Both the position numbers and the translations under genes were made by a program. The notes beneath the pieces are model-generated. The model was given only the letters and a program-made list of their open reading frames with translations. It had not been told where the DNA came from and searched no databases. A DNA stretch of 64,000 nt from Umbilicaria muhlenbergii (lineage: Eukaryota; Ascomycota; Lecanoromycetes; Umbilicariales; Umbilicariaceae), in NCBI GenBank assembly GCA_000611775.1, contig KK106981.1, positions 2,479,211 to 2,543,210 of the forward strand, written 5' to 3'. Shown here piece after piece: positions 1-11,386 of the stretch; position 1 is the stretch's first letter; the number at the start of each line of letters is the position of its first letter.

Positions 1-62
1 CTCGGTCCTTCATCCACCGTCCTTCTTCGTCCCTCCACCACTAACACTCCTTCCCCCCCAAG

Positions 63-708
63 CATGACATCCGGCGCGCAACAAGCCCTCCGCCGAACCA
101 TGGAAATCTACTCCAGCACAACCCGCTTCGCCTTCGCTTGCAACCAATCCAACAAAATCATCGAGCCCCTCCAATCCCGCTGCGCCATCCTCCGCTACGC
201 CCGCCTCACCGACACACAAATCGTCAAACGCCTCCTGCAAATCATCTCCGCCGAACGCGTCCAATACACCGACGACGGCCTCGCCGCCCTCGTCTTCAGC
301 GCCGAAGGCGACATGCGCCAAGCAATCAACAACCTGCAGTCCACCTGGGCGGGCTTCGGCTTCGTGAGCGGCGACAACGTGTTCCGCGTGGTGGACTCGC
401 CGCATCCGGTCAAAGTGCAGGCGATGATCAAGGCGTGCTGGGAGGGCAAAGTGGACGCCGCGTTGGAGGGGCTGGAGGAGTTGTGGGGGTTGGGGTATTC
501 GAGCCATGATATCATTAGTACCATGTTTCGCGTGACGAAGACGATTCCGACGTTGAGCGAACATTCGCGGTTGGAGTTTATCAAGGAGATTGGGTTTACG
601 CATATGAGGGTTTTGGAGGGGGTGCAGACGCTGTTGCAGTTGAGTGGGTGTGTGGCGAAGTTGTGTCGGATTAATATGAAACCGACGTTGTTTGTGCCGC
701 CGGCGTGA
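63..708 (+). CDS. RFC4: Replication factor C subunit 4, C-terminal part (5' end outside window)
   Basis: Small subunit of the RFC clamp loader, which opens and loads the PCNA ring at primer-template junctions. The visible 214 residues begin at the end of the AAA+ ATPase core. They carry the arginine-finger SRC motif ([11 protein letters not shown]), the sensor-2 region ([11 protein letters not shown]) and the helical collar domain to the end, and resemble yeast Rfc4 and human RFC2 more than the other small subunits. Bases 1-62 look like the 3' end of an intron, with a CTAAC branch site at 41-45 and AG at 61-62, so the Walker motifs lie upstream of the window. The stop is TGA at 706-708. Third codon positions are mostly C or A before about base 350 and mostly G or T after it (see findings). 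Family certain; the paralogue choice is from recalled similarity. Confidence 0.93.
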
Positions 709-1053
709 GGATCGAAGGGGGGGAGGATGGATGATCTAGGATGGGATAGCATTTGCATTCGCAGGGGCGTTGAGAAGTACGGAGCTATGCCTTCAAGTAA
801 GGGGAGTTGCAATAGGTGATGTTGGTTGAAAAGGTTAAGGAAGCAAAATAAGAGACCTGGCTTAAATGATGGATCTACATCTAGATAGTTTGGGCTTCTA
901 TGCAATGCCTCCAGACAACGTCCAATTACATCCGCTCTGAGGACTGGAGATCGCATGCCGGCCGTCTTGCACCAGGCATGGCGCGCAGATCAGAAAGCAG
1001 ATGCGTGACCGTCTACCCACCAAGCGGCTACTATCAGAACCTCCACTGCTGCC
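709..1053. other. Intergenic, convergent 3' ends
   Basis: Space between the convergent 3' ends of RFC4 and MMM1. I see no gene here; presumably it holds both 3' untranslated regions. The right end (from about 1,010) is already C-rich, like the adjoining MMM1 3' coding part. Confidence 0.6.
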
Positions 1054-2414
1054 CTACGCAACCATCATCCCCGGCATCGCCCCCGGCATCTCATACCTCC
1101 CGCTCCCACTCCCACCGCCCCCTTCCCCATACCTACTCCTCCACCTCACCCCCTCCGCCTCCTCCCTCCTCTCCCTCTCCACCCTCCTCTCATCCTCCAC
1201 CTCCCTCCTCGCCTCCTCCCGCACATCCCTCTCCTCCCCCCTCCCCTCCTCCTCCCCGCTCGGCCCCCTCGTATTCTTCTTCCGCGGCCACAAACTCGGC
1301 AACACCACCTGCTGCACCCGCGGCTCCACGCACCTCTCGTCGAACCACGCGTGCAGCCGGTTCTCCACCAGTTGCGCGATCTTCGGCACGTCCTGCAGAC
1401 GCGAGCGGGAGCCGAGGAGGGACCGCACGGACAGGTCGAGCCGGTAGTCGGGCAGGAAGGAGAAGGCGAGCGTGGTCGGGGTTGTGGAGGGCGGGAGGGA
1501 GGACGACGACGACGACGACGAGGCAGTGGGAGTGGGCGACGAAGAAGACGACGGTGCCGGGTGAGGGGCGGACGTGGAGGGCAGGAAGGAGATGGACAAG
1601 GTGCCGGAGAAACGAACGACGGAGACGGCGAGAGCGATCGGCAGGATCGCCGTCAGCGGTTTGGGGTAGTTGAGGATGATCTTCGTTTCCACGCCCAGCG
1701 TGACGGAATCGCTCAGGTCGACATCCATGCGCGCCTGCAGGCGGCCGCCTTCGGCGCCGCTGGCATCGTCGTCGACGGGGTGGACGCGGCAGTTACTGAA
1801 GATGGGGAAGTCGTCGCCGAGGTTGATTTCCGTGACGGCGATGCTGGAGAGGAAATCCGGTTTCTGCGAGCCGTTGAGCGCGGCGGTCAGGGAGGTGAGG
1901 ATGGCGTCGTCCTGGTGGGCGTCGTCTCTGAACTGCGCAATCGTTTGGGCAATCAAGACATTGAACCAGTCGAGCGATTCGGGCTGGTGCGAGTTGACGT
2001 TGTAGTATGTTTTCGCGAGGATGGTGCCTGTGGTGAGGCGTGTAGGGGTGCGGAGGACATTAGAGGAGCGCTTAGTGTGCAGCTTTTGGGATGTCGGGGA
2101 GGAAGTGATGGAGACTGAGCGTCTGTGGGCTAGAGCGCGGTTGCGGCGAGCGAGAGCGCGGGCGGAGGCGGTGGTTTCAGGGGAGGGGGGTTCGCCAAAG
2201 ATGAAGAATTTGATGAAGGCGCCGATGAGGATCACGACGGATAATTGGCCGAGGAGGAAGCCTTGGGTGAAGGAAAGTCTAAGGGACGTTAGCGGTCTCG
2301 TAGAGGTTTTCTCAGCGAGGTGTTCACTTACGAGGACTGTTGCGGCGGGGCTGGAGAGGGGGCATCTAGTACGGCGTAAGCAGTCACATTGAGACTGGAG
2401 CAGTCAAGTAGGTC
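1054..2414 (-). CDS. MMM1: MMM1, ERMES complex ER-anchored subunit (first exon not located)
   Basis: Lipid-transfer subunit of the ER-mitochondria encounter structure, anchored in the ER. The last exon (1054-2278) carries the single membrane segment ([17 protein letters not shown]) followed by the SMP domain, ending in the conserved motifs [15 protein letters not shown] and [13 protein letters not shown]. An upstream exon ends at a GTAAGT donor (2332|2331); joined to the AG at 2280-2279 it restores the conserved [11 protein letters not shown]. That exon opens no further left than 2414, because TAG lies in frame at 2417-2415, and it has no ATG, so the start codon must be in another exon that I could not place. 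It includes a possible lumenal glycosylation site (NVT). A Ser/Pro-rich insert in the SMP domain includes a serine run encoded by GAC repeats on the + strand near 1,502-1,520. The acidic and arginine-rich C-terminal tail is low complexity. Confidence 0.93.
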
Positions 2415-3035
2415 CTACTGACATTGATTTGTGTTCATGCTACCGAAGGATCTCGATGATGATATCAGCCAGTGCCCGCATATCGATTATTTGATATGGA
2501 GTTTGGACGTTCGATAGATATCTGGTCTGTAGACTTGACGAAGCTAGATCTGGTAGGGGCCTCCTAAGCCCAGCGTGAGAACGGACGTCCATAACGAGAC
2601 AATTACTTCATGTACGCAGGGTTATTGGTAACAGTACATATGTTAGACGTAATTTCTGACGTGTTCATTTATTTTTTGAGATTTAATAAAGTAGGTACGG
2701 AGTTTCTCATAGCTATATTAAAGAAATCGGCTCCCTCCCGCGAACGACATAGCTGCAACGCAAGAAGCTTCTACAAGAGCAACGAAGCAGGTCTTCTTGG
2801 CAAGCCAATGAGCGCCATGTCTTATCCTGAATGCGGACGTCCGCTACCTCTAGGTGCAATAATAGCTATGACCTGTCTATATTGCAGATAGCCATCTGGT
2901 AGCTGAGCGCCGCAACTGCAACACAACGTCCTCGCAACGCCGATCACAGTTCGACGAAGGAACAACGTAGATCTTATAATCAGCCTCCCCAGATCTACCG
3001 CCGTATCTCTGACCTAAACCCTCAATATTGCCCCT
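2415..3035. other. Intergenic between MMM1 and the GDP-mannose transporter
   Basis: Probably holds the MMM1 promoter and its unplaced first exon on the left, and the 3' end of the transporter on the right. A 93-codon open frame on the + strand (2610-2891) has no recognisable domain and is not annotated. Confidence 0.5.
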
Positions 3036-4349
3036 CTATGACTTGAAAGAATCTCTTGCGCTCTGGCTGCTAGCGCTCATTGGAGGTTGCGTAGTAGGTA
3101 GGAAGGTCGACGCCGCCTTCGCGGCATTCTGCCGGACCTTTGCTAAAGCATAGACGATACCGCTGACGAAGCCAATGAAGATAGCGGAAACACTCGGAAT
3201 CGTGACGGGCGCGTCGAAGAAGATAAGCCCACTTAATGCGATCGGTAGCTTGTTCAGAGCGCCGACCATCGAATAGGTCGTGGATGAGGTGACACGGACG
3301 CACCAGGCGGACGTGTACGAGATGAAGACGGAGGATAGGCCGGAGAAGATCATGGCAATGACGAGGTTGTTTCGTTGCGCCGCCGGGAAGTTCTTGTTGA
3401 CATTCTCGCTTGACCAGTTCTCGACGAACAGGGAGCAGACTAGAAGGATGGGAATGCAAAGGAGATTGTTATAGAACATAGCTATAGAACCCATGTCAGA
3501 AGATGCTTTCGGGAGGTGGTGAAGAAAGCTTACTGTCAAAGTCCTTAAAGTTCGTCAGCTTTATCCGCTTTCTCATGCCTAGAACGTAGGTTGCAGTGCA
3601 GAAGCAATTGAACAGCATCCACATGTAGCCTGCATTGAGCGTGGAGACTCTGGCCGAAGCTTCAGAGCTCAAGTGGCCGTAGTTTTGCAACGCGTGCTGA
3701 ATGTCCGCCCATGCAGCGATAATAGAGCTCAGGACCATCAGTCCAAAGGAAAATAAAGCCATTGGTGTCACAGATCCACCAAACCACAAGACTTCGCCGT
3801 ATGCGATCAAGATGATCGTCAAGTTCTTGAAGATTGTATACACGGGTATTGAGAGGAACTGGAGAGCTTTGGTACTGGTATAGATCATGCCGATAAGCAG
3901 GAGGGAGATTGGGAACCCTGCAGTAATGCGTCAGCGAGCCTTACGTACAATTTGACTAGGGTTCACGTACACTTTTTCGCTTCATCGGAGTTGAAGTCGC
4001 GATATGTGATTATGCCTAATGACTTGCAAGTTTGGATCGCAGCGATACACACCACAGACTGCGCCCCGTCAGCCCTTGACTGTTGACGCTTGCTACACCT
4101 TCACCGTACCTGGACGCATAGAAGGAAAAAGTTGAGATTAAAATCCAGCCCAGATAGCACGTATTTATTCGTCACTGTCATCAAGATGGAGGAACCGCAA
4201 TAGCTGAGGATGGGTAAGATTGGGTTGTTTGCCGCTGGGGTCATAGGAGCCGCAATGTGTCGCGGTCCAGGTGAAGGAGGCTTGAAGTCGTCTCCGTCAC
4301 GCTCCCCCATCTCGATTGTATAATCATCTCTCTTCTTGTCGTCGGCCAT
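3036..4349 (-). CDS. VRG4: Golgi GDP-mannose transporter (VRG4/GmtA family)
   Basis: Multi-pass nucleotide-sugar antiporter that brings GDP-mannose into the Golgi lumen for N- and O-mannosylation and for glycosphingolipids. Four exons on the minus strand: 4349-4110, 4058-3971, 3917-3534 and 3481-3036. All junctions have GT..AG ends and keep frame, giving 385 residues, the usual family length. The GDP-mannose recognition motif GALNK is near residue 311 and the conserved FYNN near 240. The second junction rebuilds KKWFPISLLL and the third rebuilds DFDTMFYNNLL. The N-terminus is a polar cytosolic tail. Divergent from the PLP1-like gene across about 580 bases. The SUR1-like mannosyltransferase at 32.2 kb would use the same donor. 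Confidence 0.96.
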
Positions 4350-4929
4350 GGTTGTACGTCGTCCTCTGTTTGAGGATCCTTACTAGGCTCCGGGGGCTTT
4401 AACGAAGGGATTGCGCAAGCTTCTGCTTCTTTTAAAAGGAGGTTCACCGGGAACGATACAGCACACAAGGAATGTCAGGAAGTGAAGAGCTCTGTGGGCA
4501 AACGTGTCAGTCTGGGAATGTTCAGCGCGTGAAGCAACTTACTTACTGCGATACCGTGGTGACAGGAGGCTGGGTGATAATCATTCGGACGATTTAATCC
4601 TTGAGGCGAGGAGGGAGAGATACAAGGTACGGAACAGATTGGCCGTAACCCGATATAGCATCACGCTAGATTGCATGCCAAGACTTTCTCCTCGTACTCG
4701 TGTCAGCCGAGTAACAGAGCGTTCCGTCAACTATAACGCCATGGCCCGATTATTGCACCAGTAGTCTTTTGTTTTACCCGGCGCAGCATGAAGAAGGTCC
4801 ATAAGACCAGCTCTTGAACAGTAGCCGAACACCTAACTGACAGCGGGAGCAGCCGCTCGGGAGGAAAAACTCCTACGCGTAGGAGAAAATCAAGACTCAA
4901 CCACTGACACCCCACCACAAGCCACTACA
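4350..4929. other. Divergent promoter region
   Basis: Shared upstream region of the GDP-mannose transporter (minus) and the PLP1-like gene (plus). Nothing else recognised. A perfect 20-base palindrome-like segment around 4,870-4,885 (CTACGCGTAG core) includes an MluI-type ACGCGT, a possible cell-cycle (MBF-like) motif; its function is unproven. Confidence 0.4.
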
Positions 4930-5615
4930 ATGGCACAAATAGACAGCAAAGTCGCCTCCGTGCTTGACAAGTCCCACAATGAGGAAGACGAAGACGCTCT
5001 CCTTGACTCCCTCGAAAACGACCCCTCCCTTGATGGCTTCCGCGAGCAGCGTCTGCAGCAATTGCACTCGGAGTTCATACGCGCGAAACAAATGCGTAGT
5101 CAAGAGCATGGGACGTATGTTGAGATCAAGGACGAGAAGACCTTGATGGATATTACGACGAGTACGAATCTATGCGTGGTTCACTTTTTTAAGCCCGACT
5201 TCAATCGTTGTAGAATCATGGATGAGCATTTGCAGGTGTGTGCACCTGCTATTGGAAGACGGATGAACCGGTAATTTGTTGACGGTGGATTGATGGCTAG
5301 ACACTGGCGCCGAAGCATTTCGATACCCGCTTCCTCCGAATCAATGTCGAAAATTGCCCCTTCCTCGTCACGAAACTTAAAATCCAAGTTTTGCCATGTG
5401 TTCTAGCATTCGTGAATGGCATCAGCTCAGACCGGATAATTGGCTTTGAAGGTCTAGGATACAGCGAAGACACATTCACAACCAGAGATCTGGAAGCAAG
5501 GCTCCTGCGGGCTGGAGTGCTCGTGAGGGCAAAGACGGTCGGCAACGAGTTGATGAGCAGAACGAAAAGGCAGCAAGAGGAAGATGATGCAGGCGATGAT
5601 GACGATTGGGACTAG
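4930..5615 (+). CDS. PLP1: Phosducin-like thioredoxin-domain protein (PLP1/TXNDC9 family)
   Basis: Cytosolic co-chaperone that modulates the CCT/TRiC chaperonin during actin and tubulin folding in the known family. Two exons, 4930-5235 and 5301-5615, with intron GTGTGT..CTAG; the junction restores HLQTLAPKHFDTRF. The product is 206 residues: an acidic helical N-terminus (LDSLENDPSLDGFREQRL, roughly 28-45), then a thioredoxin fold (VVHFFKPDFNRCRIMDEHL) without a CXXC redox pair, a VLPCVLAFVNG strand, and a very acidic C-terminus ending DDDDWD. Loss of the active-site cysteines and the acidic tail fit the TXNDC9/Plp1 branch rather than a true thioredoxin. Confidence 0.93.
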
Positions 5616-8085
5616 AATGCAGACTGCTCTGGCATGTACTTTGAAGGTCGAAAAGTTCGGCAGTCTTGGCGGAGATGGGCTGCATGGCGAAGTGCCGTAT
5701 CTCGGAATAGTCAGGGAAAGCCACCACACAACATTTCAGCGGCTATTGGCCAGAGGTTAGAAAAGATACCGCTTGGCACGAGGAGCTATCGAGTGGTAGG
5801 ACCTATGAGCCTGAAAGATACTGAGTATCAAGTGGATGATCGAAGCAGAATACAAAACCCTCTGCGTGCCGAAGAAATGTAGCGTCGAAGCCACCGCCAG
5901 ATTTGTCGTCATGAAGAACGAACTTGAGATTATGGAAGTGGTATCTATGACGTTCGCGCAAGTCTTTCGAGGAGCGTGTGGGAAATACAAAACAGCGAGT
6001 GAGGACTTCTAACTTGCAACTACGTCGATCGGCGCCCGCCACATGTTCTGGGGTTTTGGCGGTATAAATGCGGCGAAACGGGATGATGTTGATAAATGAA
6101 GAAGAATGCCGATTCGACTCCGAAAATTCCACTCCTTGCACTTCGCGGTTCTTTTTACTCCGACCCATGAATAGAGTCGATTGAATGGCATCGGCAGTTG
6201 AAGTCCCTGGCTCAGGGTTTCTCACGTGTCCGATTTCGATCCCAACAGAAAGTGAAACCAAAATACCTTTCCCATCTTACCCCCAACCTACCAACCACCA
6301 CCCTAACCTCCGCCTCCGCCCCACCTCTCTCCCAACCCGTCCCCTCCCCGGAAAGCTATTCGCGCCCGTAAAGCTCCACGCTGGAGCTGGGCACTCCAAG
6401 CATCTGGCGCTAGGTGCGTGCCCTCGGCATGGCGGTTCCAGGTCCTGGGAACGAGCGAAGGCGAAGATACAGTTGCAGCCTGGACTGGAGGAGTCGATGC
6501 GGAGCTTGGGGGTTTTCGGTTGGGGGAAGCGGGAAGCGGGAAGCGGGATGGTAGGGCTCGAGCGGGTTGTATCAGCAGGAGGGTGTGGGAACGAGCAGCG
6601 AAGGTGCTAGGAGCGAGCCAGGAATGAAAAGAGCGTGAGTGACCGTGTCGGTGGGTCTGTAGTCCATGAGGGAACTGTAAGCAGCGACGGGAGGATTTGC
6701 TTCACAGTCGAACCGACTAGTTCATATCGCAGCACCCGGGGAGGGGGGGAGTGCGTCTCCATTCTCCATCTCCATCTCCACATGCAATCCTAAGACAATA
6801 CTCTACCCATCCGCGCACCTCACTCAACCCCCCTTCATATCACATCTCATCCAGCCGTAGACAAAACTCCTCTGTATTCGTCAGCCACGTACGCATTGAA
6901 AGCACTTTAAACCCCCCGTCCTGTAGAAAATCCCATCTCCAAAACAACTCATATGTTCCATTCTCTACCCAGCCGCCTCAGCCTCAGCCGCGCACGGAAT
7001 ACCCACGCAACACTGTGCCAGCTGAACAAGATCAAGCCGATTGGCCACGCTTGCCCTTCAAAGGATCCCGTGGTAGCAGGGCGGGAGGGGGGGCAGCGTG
7101 TGGAACGCGAACGCGAATAATGGAAAACTCGCGCGCGGCATGAGATGAGATGGCAAATGTGCCTGAACTGAGTGAGGCTAGCGACGAAGCTGACGAATTA
7201 AAGCTGCTGGAACAGGAGCTGCACAATTCACGGGAACTGGTCTGAAGAGTGGGTTTAGTCTTGTAAGCAAAGTTGTGGTGAGGAAGGCGGCATGTACAGT
7301 ACTAGGTACCTTAGTATGGTATTATGGTAAGATGCACGGATTCAGGCGCACTGTCGGTCAGGCCTGGGCTGTCAGGCGTGCTGTCGTTAATGTAAGTTGC
7401 AATTCTTGTATAGGGACTGCGCTTTACCGTTTTGGGTTCTGATTTGACCGGTTGAGACTTGTGTCTTTCATTATTGATGTGCTGCAGAGAATCCCTGAGA
7501 TTTCTCTGCTCGAGACTCCCACTGAATTCGACGGTGCGCCCGCTGCTGTGTATTGGCTGTAAGAGGTCATTTTTTCTGATTCATGTAGCCAGAATCCTTC
7601 ATCAGAGATAGTGAACAGCACAGTGCAAACCAAGAAACCAACGTGAGCTGCTTGTACACTTTATTGGCTTCTGCACTTGTATGGAATATGCTAGCGTGTC
7701 CGCAATCAACCAATGCTCGCCCCGGCCTTGCGAGGACCCAAGTGTTGGAAAAGGAACAAAACGCCTACTCCTGAGAGCAGTGAATGGATCTTCTGCTCAA
7801 AAGGCCATTTGTGCGTAATAATACAGGAGGAAGCATGTAAGTTTTGGAACCAACCAGGTCTGCAAGCAGGCACGAAAACCCCGAGAAAAGCCACCGTTCG
7901 CCTGCATGTACCAAAGCAGCGCGGATCAGACACTATGATGTGTCTGTAACTACTGGCAGACAAAAGGGTGGAAGCGTACAGAGATAATATGTTGCAACGA
8001 AGTAACCTTTGCATTGCACGAATAGTGTGCTCCGTTGCCAGATGAGCGAATGATTCACGTTGCACGGGGGATGATCTTGGGTTCC
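5616..8085. other. Gene-free stretch of 2.5 kb with two skew switches
   Basis: No gene I can support. Open frames of 60-150 codons occur on both strands (for example 5803-6261 minus and 6751-7143 plus) but lack domains, splice support or good starts. Two C-rich to G-rich switches lie here, at about 6,365-6,420 and about 7,040. An 8-base unit (GGAAGCGG type) is repeated three times at about 6,525-6,547. The right end contains the 3' side of KNR4/SMI1. Confidence 0.5.
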
Positions 8086-9807
8086 TCAGATCACTACGCT
8101 CTTCATATCATCCAGACCTTCAACGCCCAAACCGGTGACCAATGGTTCCTTTTTATTTTCCTTGTCGTGATCATCCTCCAGTATAACCGCATCCATTACT
8201 GCCCCCAAGCTTTTTTGCCGGCTGTTGTCGTCACCGTCGGTCGGCGTCGTGATCTCCACCAGTCTCCCATTCCGCTCACTGGCCGCGGTCTCAGTCGCGA
8301 ATGGATCCATATTGGCATCACCGCCGGTGTGAATGGCAATCGGTGCGGGGATTTCTTCGGAAACCTTGGCTAGAGGACTCGACTTCCCCATAGGTCCCTG
8401 TCGTGGACTCAACGAGTCTTGAGCCCGGCTTGGGAAACGGTTTGGTGATCTACCTCGCTCTTCATTAGTCGGGCTTCCGTACGGCGAGCCACCGCTAGTG
8501 CTTCGATGGTTGTTTGAACTGGCAGACGAATCATTCGCTGGCTTTCTCCTGGGTCCCTTGCGCCCGTACTTCTGATCCATCCTCCACCGCAATATATCAA
8601 GGTATGCTGGTTCGACGCCTGGGGCCTTGAACTCCTTGAGCTTGAGCTCTTGCGTCTCCTCATCCACAAAGACCTTTTCACTGGAAATATCATCCGCTAC
8701 TGTGGCCAGGAAAGCTGACCAGGACCGAGCAATAACATATTTGCAATCGTAGTCCCGTCCAAAGATGATAATTTGTCCCCACTTGCCCGCCGGTCCAGGT
8801 GCAAGGTCAACCGCGATGTTGTTTCCGCCCCAATCGCGAGCAAGAGGGATCCAACCAGCGTGTGCATATGCTTTCTGGATCGCTCTCGGAGGTTGGGAGT
8901 CTTGTCTGTCAAGTAATTCTTGACGCCAGAGGGGGTTCGTAGCTTGCTGAGACAAGGAGTTGGAGGCCGAAGAGGAACCGCCGAAGGCTTTAGCGGGGGC
9001 TTGAGGCTGTTGGTAGACCGGTAGCGTAAGGTATTCTTCATTAACCACCCTCCAGTTCTTCCACTCCTGTACTATCTCTTCACAATCAAGAAGCATGCAG
9101 CCGAAAATGATGCCGGTAGGTCTGCCACCGCGCTCTTGTCCGTCGTGGATCTGAAGTGATTCCCTGACTTCCATCGGCAGTGAACAGTCAAGCTCATGCT
9201 CTAGCTCGTTCACATCGTTTTGCGTGCACCCTTCTGATAGCTGATCGTACAGTTCTTCGTACTTGGCTTCTGCCCATCTGTCGATCCTCTTCCACGAGTG
9301 TGAGACTGGTGGAGGAGGCGGAAGACCTTCTTGAAAGTTCTGCATCTGGATTTCGCCTGGAGTAATGTTATCAAAAGGATTATTGTTGTTACTGTTGTCG
9401 TTCGACTGGGTCCTGTGCATGGCCGACCTCATTCCTGGAGAGTAGGGAGCGGTGGGAGATTGCAGTGCACCCGGTGAACCTGGCCAGCCGTTCTGCAACG
9501 GCGCTGAAGAGCGATTGCCATTGTCTTCAGGGTAAGGAGAACTGAGGTCGACTCTCGAATCAGACGCAGTGGTCGCGACAGAAGTGAGAGGGGCGTGACG
9601 GCTTTGGTTGAGAGGCATGTGTTGACCGGTCCGGTAGGGAGAGTCGTGAGAGGCATGCCGGTCACTCGAGGTCATGGTGTGCCAGAAGGAACGCCATGCC
9701 GACCCAAACCTAGGACGTTGTCAGTGAGGGTTCCAAGTACATTGCCGTCCGTCGCGACTCTTGGCAGCGGGAGTCAAGGTGAACATTGAAACTTACGAGG
9801 GTGCCAT
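8086..9807 (-). CDS. SMI1: KNR4/SMI1 cell-wall assembly and glucan-synthesis regulator
   Basis: Intrinsically disordered hub with a SMI1/KNR4 (SUKH superfamily) core that links the cell-integrity MAP kinase route to cell-wall synthesis in yeast. Two exons: a tiny first exon (9807-9797: ATG GCA CCC TC) and 9709-8086. Splicing with GTAAGT..CTAG gives MAPSFGSAWRSFWHTMTSS, the N-terminus expected of the family, so the internal ATG at 9675 is not the start. The product is 544 residues. The globular core runs from about residue 145 (WKRIDRWAEAKYEELYDQL) through PTGIIFGCMLLDCEEI and IPLARDWGGNNIAVDLAP to about residue 360, followed by a Ser/Pro-rich tail. Confidence 0.95.
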
Positions 9808-11386
9808 GGCGGGTGAATTGAACGCGCTGCCAATGTATCAGCGAGAGAGGAATTGGCGACGAGGATGTGGACGGGTCATGTGTAGCGGAGACGATGGTGA
9901 AGGGCACACGCCAGACGTCCGACGTAATGGAAAAGGAGGATGGGAAGCGCGTGTGTGGAAGGAGTAAGGGTCCTGATGCGAGTGTGCTAGCGAATGTACC
10001 AGTGAATGTGCCAGGTGCGAGTGCAAGAACAAGAACACAAACAATTTAAGGTTACGTGAACACAAGCCGGGTCGCAACCGCGGTGACCGCCAGATGCTGC
10101 AGCAACGGATGGCCGCACTCTCTGCGCTCGATGTGGCAAGTGGCGTGCAGCGAAGATCAGAAAAACGTCGAGGCCATGATCTTGATTTTTGGGATGAAGG
10201 GAGGGATGCCGCTGCTCTCACTGGCACGGCATTGATGACACTGCGCGGTGTGCTTGGTCGAACCTACCTGAAGGCATTGGATTCCTGGTGGGAAATGAGC
10301 TCACTTGGCTGGCCCGCGCTACCGAACCTTGATTCTGCCTACCTAGTACCGCTCTCGAGCCGGTGCTGCAAGCTCAGCAGGCCATGCAGTAGCCTCAGAA
10401 GGCCAGCTCTTCACGCTTCGACGTTCCATTAGCCTCCGTCGTCTTGTGGGGTCGCCCCCACCGTCATCACCACTCGCTCGTGACCATTCGCAACCTGTTG
10501 CCCGGTTGAAGGTCGTCCCGGCGTAAACAACTGCTGATTGCGTGCATCTGTACTGGTGGACCGGATTGGCGACTCCGCAGCAGAGGTCGGAGGAGTCGCT
10601 GGCCGAGCGAGGTGAGATGATCAAGGACTTGCCGCGGCCTAGCCTAATGCAGGTCCGCCGGCCGTTTACTGTTTTTAGAGTCCGCCTGACCAATGGGCAG
10701 TTGGTCGAAGATGTGTTTCAGAACGGGATGGATGGACCGAAGAATCGCCTTCGGGTGGCGATAAAGGGGATAAATTTAGCAAGGGGGCCATGGGGTCTGC
10801 CTACTCCAGTCTTACCTCGTACAAGATGAATGAATCCTATTAGCACTTGATCAGCTGCTTCAACATTCTCCAACCATTCCACATCGTCTTACCTTCGAAC
10901 AAAGATTGCCACTTTGCTTCGCCGGTTAGTGCTTTTTCTCGAGGCTCGTCAGAAACGCCACGGTGGTGGTCTGCGCCGACTGTGTGCCACGGCCACCGCG
11001 ATGCTTGCTCAATCTTCGACCTGCTTCCGTGCTGAAGCAGTCTTTCGTCCTCCACGCCTGTTGTTGATCATAACAAAGTACCTTATTGGCCTCGTGCCAG
11101 TCTCGGAGAGTGCGTTTCATGTCACCAGGCCGTCTTATCACTGTCGTTGCCAATCCACGCGTACTTGAATGCAGCTTGCACACCCTCTTTTCTCCGTTGC
11201 CGATACACGTATACACGCGCTGCATACATACGATAATGCATGGCGCTCAAAGCTCATGCCGTTTATCTACCTTACGCGGTTTATCTGCCCTATGGCCTTC
11301 AGCCAACGGCCTGACTCAATCAGCCATGCATAACAACTGCCAAGGCCGCCTGTGCCGGTTGATGGCCCTGAGACCGCCGCCGAACA
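9808..11386. other. Intergenic, SMI1 upstream and HTD2 downstream
   Basis: About 1.6 kb with no supported gene. It holds the promoter of SMI1 on the left and the 3' flank of HTD2 on the right. Short open frames on both strands show no domain or conserved motif I recognise. Confidence 0.5.

Noticed and set aside
900-2118. Long + strand open frames across MMM1 (Pro/Ser- and Gly/Arg-rich)
   Set aside because: Antisense shadows of a well-recognised gene in strongly skewed DNA, where stops are rare in several frames.
5803-6261. 152-codon minus-strand open frame in the 5.6-8.1 kb gap
   Set aside because: Begins with TTG, not ATG, has no domain and no splice support.
6751-7143. 130-codon + strand open frame
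   Set aside because: Ser/Pro/His-rich reading of a C-rich tract that is better explained by the skew block; no motif.
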